Of a stretch of DNA of 64,000 nt, positions 61,695-64,000 are shown piece after piece. This DNA comes from Caballeronia cordobensis. Its GTDB lineage: Bacteria; Pseudomonadota; Gammaproteobacteria; Burkholderiales; Burkholderiaceae. The notes beneath the pieces were generated by a model. The model did not search any database, was not told the origin of the DNA, and saw only the letters and a program-made list of their open reading frames with translations. The first letter of the stretch is position 1. The number at the start of each line of letters is the position of its first letter. The stretch spans positions 1 to 64,000 of the forward strand of contig NZ_FCNY02000016.1 in the NCBI RefSeq assembly GCF_001544575.2, in the 5' to 3' direction. The position numbers were made by a program, and so were the translations under genes.

Positions 61695-62474
61695 TCAGCG
61701 TCCGGCATACACCGGCGGGCGCTTCTCCTGAAAGCTGCGAATGCCTTCCGCCGCGTCTTCGGTGCTGGCGGCGAGCGCGCCCGCCATCGCTTCCAGTGTG
61801 GAGCCGGTTTCCTCGCCGCTGGCCGCATTGATCAACTGCTTGGTCAGTTGCAGCGATACCGGCGCGCGCGACGCCATCTCCAGCGCCAGCCGATGCGCGC
61901 GTTCCAGCACGCGCGCGTGCGGCACGACTTCATGCACGAGGCCGCATGCCTGTGCCTCGGCGGCTGTCACGCGTGCGCCGCTCAGGGCGAGATACTTGGC
62001 GTGGCTCGCGCCGATCAGCCGCACCAGCCGTTGCGTGCCCGACCAGCCGGGGCAAGTCGCGATCGAAGCCTCCGGCAGCGCGAAACCGGCCGCCTCCGAC
62101 GCGATGCGCACGTCGGCGGTGATCGCCAGTTCCAGCCCGCCGCCGAAGGCATGACCGTTGATCGCCGCGATCACGGGCTGGCGCAGCCGCGCCCACTGGT
62201 CGAAGACCCGATGGCCGCGACGCACCCAGTGTCGCCACATGTCCAGCGGCGCGAGCGCGGCCCATTCGTTGATGTCCGCGCCGACGCAGAATGCCTTCGC
62301 GCCGCCGCCCGTCAGGATGACCACGCGGGTCTGAAGGTCGGCCTCCAGTTCGCGGGCCGCGTCTTCCAGCGCGTCCAGCATGGCAGGCGTGAGCGCGTTG
62401 AGTTTGGCCGGCCGGTCCACCGTGACGGTGGCGATGGCCGCATCGCGGACGATGGAAACGAAGCGATCAGTCAT
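61695..62474 (-). CDS. enoyl-CoA hydratase/isomerase family protein
   Basis: 259 residues from the ATG at 62474. Crotonase fold: INGHAFGGGLELAITADVRIASEAAGFALPEASIATCPGWSGTQRLVRLIG contains the oxyanion-hole glycines and both Glu positions (GGGLELA and LPEASIA) that correspond to the two catalytic acids of mitochondrial crotonase. It should hydrate an enoyl-CoA. Its start overlaps the CoA-transferase end by 8 bases. It is convergent to the TIM-barrel gene, 25 bases apart. Confidence 0.89.
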   Translation of the reverse strand: MTDRFVSIVRDAAIATVTVDRPAKLNALTPAMLDALEDAARELEADLQTRVVILTGGGAKAFCVGADINEWAALAPLDMWRHWVRRGHRVFDQWARLRQPVIAAINGHAFGGGLELAITADVRIASEAAGFALPEASIATCPGWSGTQRLVRLIGASHAKYLALSGARVTAAEAQACGLVHEVVPHARVLERAHRLALEMASRAPVSLQLTKQLINAASGEETGSTLEAMAGALAASTEDAAEGIRSFQEKRPPVYAGR

Positions 62475-64000
62475 GGCGATTTTCGCGGGGTTCGAGGAGG
62501 CGGAGTCCGAAGGGCGCGTCGGTGAAAAGCGCGGCATCCATTTCGCGCAGGTCCGGGGCGACTTTCAACTCGATATCGGCCTGATCCAGTATGTCGCGCT
62601 GCAGATCGACGCCGGGCGCGATCTCGCGGACCGTCAGCCCGTCGTCGAGCAGATCGATGACGCAGCGCTCGGTGACATACGTCACGCGCTGGCCCCGCTC
62701 GCGCCCGACGCGTCCGCTGAACGTGATCTGCTCGGCCGTCCGGACGAACTTGCGCGTGCGGCCTTCTTTCAGGATAACGAGCCTGCCGCCGCCGACTTCG
62801 AGTTGCGCGCCGGCCGTGAAGAAGCCCGAAAACACGATGCGCTGCGCATGCGCGGTGATATCGACGAAGCCGCCGCAGCCCGCCGTCAGATACGGTTTCG
62901 ATGCAAGCCGCGAGACATTCACGCTGCCGTCGGTATCGACTTGCAGGAAGGAAAGCAGCGCGACATCGAAGCCGCCGCCCTGAAAATAGGTGAACTGATT
63001 CGGCGACGCGACGATCGCGTCGGCATTCGAGGCGCAGCCGAAGGCGAACCCGAGCAGCGGCATGCCGCCGACCGCGCCCTGTTCGATAGCCCAGGTCACT
63101 TCGCCGTGCAGGCCTTCTTCCAGCAGGATGCGCGGCACGTTGGCGGAAATGCCGAAGCCGAGATTGGCCGCGTCGCCACGCGCGAGCTCCATCGACGCGC
63201 GCCGGGCGATGACCTTCTCCGGTCCCCACGGCGCGGGCGCGAACGCTTCCATCGGCAGCGTGATTTCGCCGCTGATGGCCGGATCGTAAGGCGTCTGCGT
63301 GGTCTGCCACTGGTCCGGATCGACGACGACGTAATCGACCAGATTGCACGGCACGCGCACATCGTGCGGCCGCAGCGTGCCGGATTTCACCACGCGCTTG
63401 ACCTGCGCGATCACGATGCCGCCGTTGTTGCGCGCGGCCAGCGCCTGATCGATGCCGCCCAGGAGCGCGCCTTCGTGTTCGTAGGCGAGGTTGCCCGCTT
63501 CGTCGGCGGTGGTCGCGCGGATGATCGCCACGCGCGGCGCGATCGCGGGGAAGTAGAGCCAGTCGTCGCCGTCGAAGGACACCTTGCGCACGACCGGCCG
63601 CGCGGCGGCGGCGGCGTTCATCGCGCAACCCTGGAAGTCGGGATCGACGAACGTGCCCATGCCGATCTTGGTCAGCACGCCGGGGCGTTTTGCGGCGGCA
63701 TCGCGGTGCATGTCGAACAGGATGCCGCTCGGAATGTTGTAGGCCTCGATTTCGTTGTCGACGATCATGCGCCACACGTCCGGCATCGGCAGCGACGACG
63801 GGCCGCTCGGATACGAGCCCGCCAGCGTGCGCGCGAGCAGGCCGGGCCGGGCGAGATGGTCGATGCCCTTGACGCCGTACATGTCGCCCGCGGCGATCGG
63901 GTTCAGCGTGGTGAGATCGCGCGGCTGTCCCTCGCGCTCGAAGCGCTCGCCGATGGCCGCGAGAATCTTGTCGGGACAACCGAGCGCACTGGAGGAACTG
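62467..64000 (-). CDS. acyl-CoA:acetate/3-ketoacid CoA-transferase (5' end outside window)
   Basis: At least 511 residues are visible; the frame is open to the right edge. It is a fused alpha-beta family I CoA-transferase. TAGCGGFVDITAHAQRIVFSGFFTAGAQLEVGGG and the catalytic-Glu segment TWAIEQGAVGGMPL are present, along with VKRVVKSGTLRPHDVRVP. It activates a free acid to its CoA ester. It overlaps the enoyl-CoA hydratase gene by 8 bases, and the two act in the same acyl-CoA pathway as the divergent plus-strand genes. The true start lies past position 64000. Confidence 0.9.
   Translation of the reverse strand, partial: SSSSALGCPDKILAAIGERFEREGQPRDLTTLNPIAAGDMYGVKGIDHLARPGLLARTLAGSYPSGPSSLPMPDVWRMIVDNEIEAYNIPSGILFDMHRDAAAKRPGVLTKIGMGTFVDPDFQGCAMNAAAAARPVVRKVSFDGDDWLYFPAIAPRVAIIRATTADEAGNLAYEHEGALLGGIDQALAARNNGGIVIAQVKRVVKSGTLRPHDVRVPCNLVDYVVVDPDQWQTTQTPYDPAISGEITLPMEAFAPAPWGPEKVIARRASMELARGDAANLGFGISANVPRILLEEGLHGEVTWAIEQGAVGGMPLLGFAFGCASNADAIVASPNQFTYFQGGGFDVALLSFLQVDTDGSVNVSRLASKPYLTAGCGGFVDITAHAQRIVFSGFFTAGAQLEVGGGRLVILKEGRTRKFVRTAEQITFSGRVGRERGQRVTYVTERCVIDLLDDGLTVREIAPGVDLQRDILDQADIELKVAPDLREMDAALFTDAPFGLRLLEPRENRHD

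Noticed and set aside
1-64000. CRISPR array or tRNA genes
   Set aside because: No regularly spaced repeats and no cloverleaf-like segments were seen on either strand.

Overview
The window is a high-GC Burkholderiales chromosome segment, most like Paraburkholderia, Caballeronia or Burkholderia. The evidence is the 5S rRNA 3' end at position 1, LysR/GntR-rich catabolic clusters, a Burkholderia-type trimeric porin, and a phenol hydroxylase operon joined to catechol 1,2-dioxygenase. Genus is inferred from gene content. No tRNA, CRISPR array or intact insertion sequence was seen.

Positions 1-8400: the end of an rRNA operon with a strong terminator, then a damaged type VI secretion (T6SS) locus. 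tssC-tssK-tssL-tssE form an intact-looking minus-strand operon. Divergent from it, a 5' piece of vgrG is joined out of frame to the last third of tssM. After that come a zinc-ribbon (DUF746-like) ORF and an OmpA-type lipoprotein. tssA, B, F, G, H, J and hcp are absent, so this copy should not assemble by itself.

Positions 8600-20000: an aromatic/organic acid catabolic island. It has a class II aldolase, an MFS carrier, a Rieske oxygenase with a PDR/VanB-type reductase, GntR and two LysR regulators, a DctA-like carrier, a ModA-like binding protein and an MHS-type MFS carrier. Positions 20100-27600 hold a GlxA-type regulator, a VOC protein, glutathione-dependent formaldehyde dehydrogenase, an OYE/HxlR divergent pair, an HD protein, a MocR regulator and a frameshifted nitroreductase.

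Positions 27600-34300: a LysR regulator with an ATC-N9-GAT box, then amidase, AAHS transporter, porin, cupin and AhpD-like genes, closed by tandem terminators. Positions 34260-42032: phenol hydroxylase genes KLMNOP plus catA, read from a recognisable -24/-12 promoter and controlled by a divergent DmpR/PoxR-like activator. That activator's sigma-54 contact loop reads GGFTDA instead of GAFTGA. Then OmpW, a haem-oxygenase-like diiron protein and a PAS-GGDEF-EAL protein.

Positions 46600-53100: an uncharacterised catabolic operon (MFS, FMN hydroxy-acid oxidase, phytanoyl-CoA-dioxygenase-like, Zn-ADH, MetX-like hydrolase, double-winged-helix GntR). Positions 53200-58800: a histidine kinase and a sigma-54 response regulator, followed by a -24/-12 promoter that drives two proteins built from four copies of one ~70-residue module, plus an MFS carrier. 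This is the best candidate for an undescribed system in the window. Positions 58900-64000: an acyl-CoA pathway cluster (acyl-CoA dehydrogenase, SDR, TIM-barrel isomerase, enoyl-CoA hydratase, CoA-transferase) cut by the window end.
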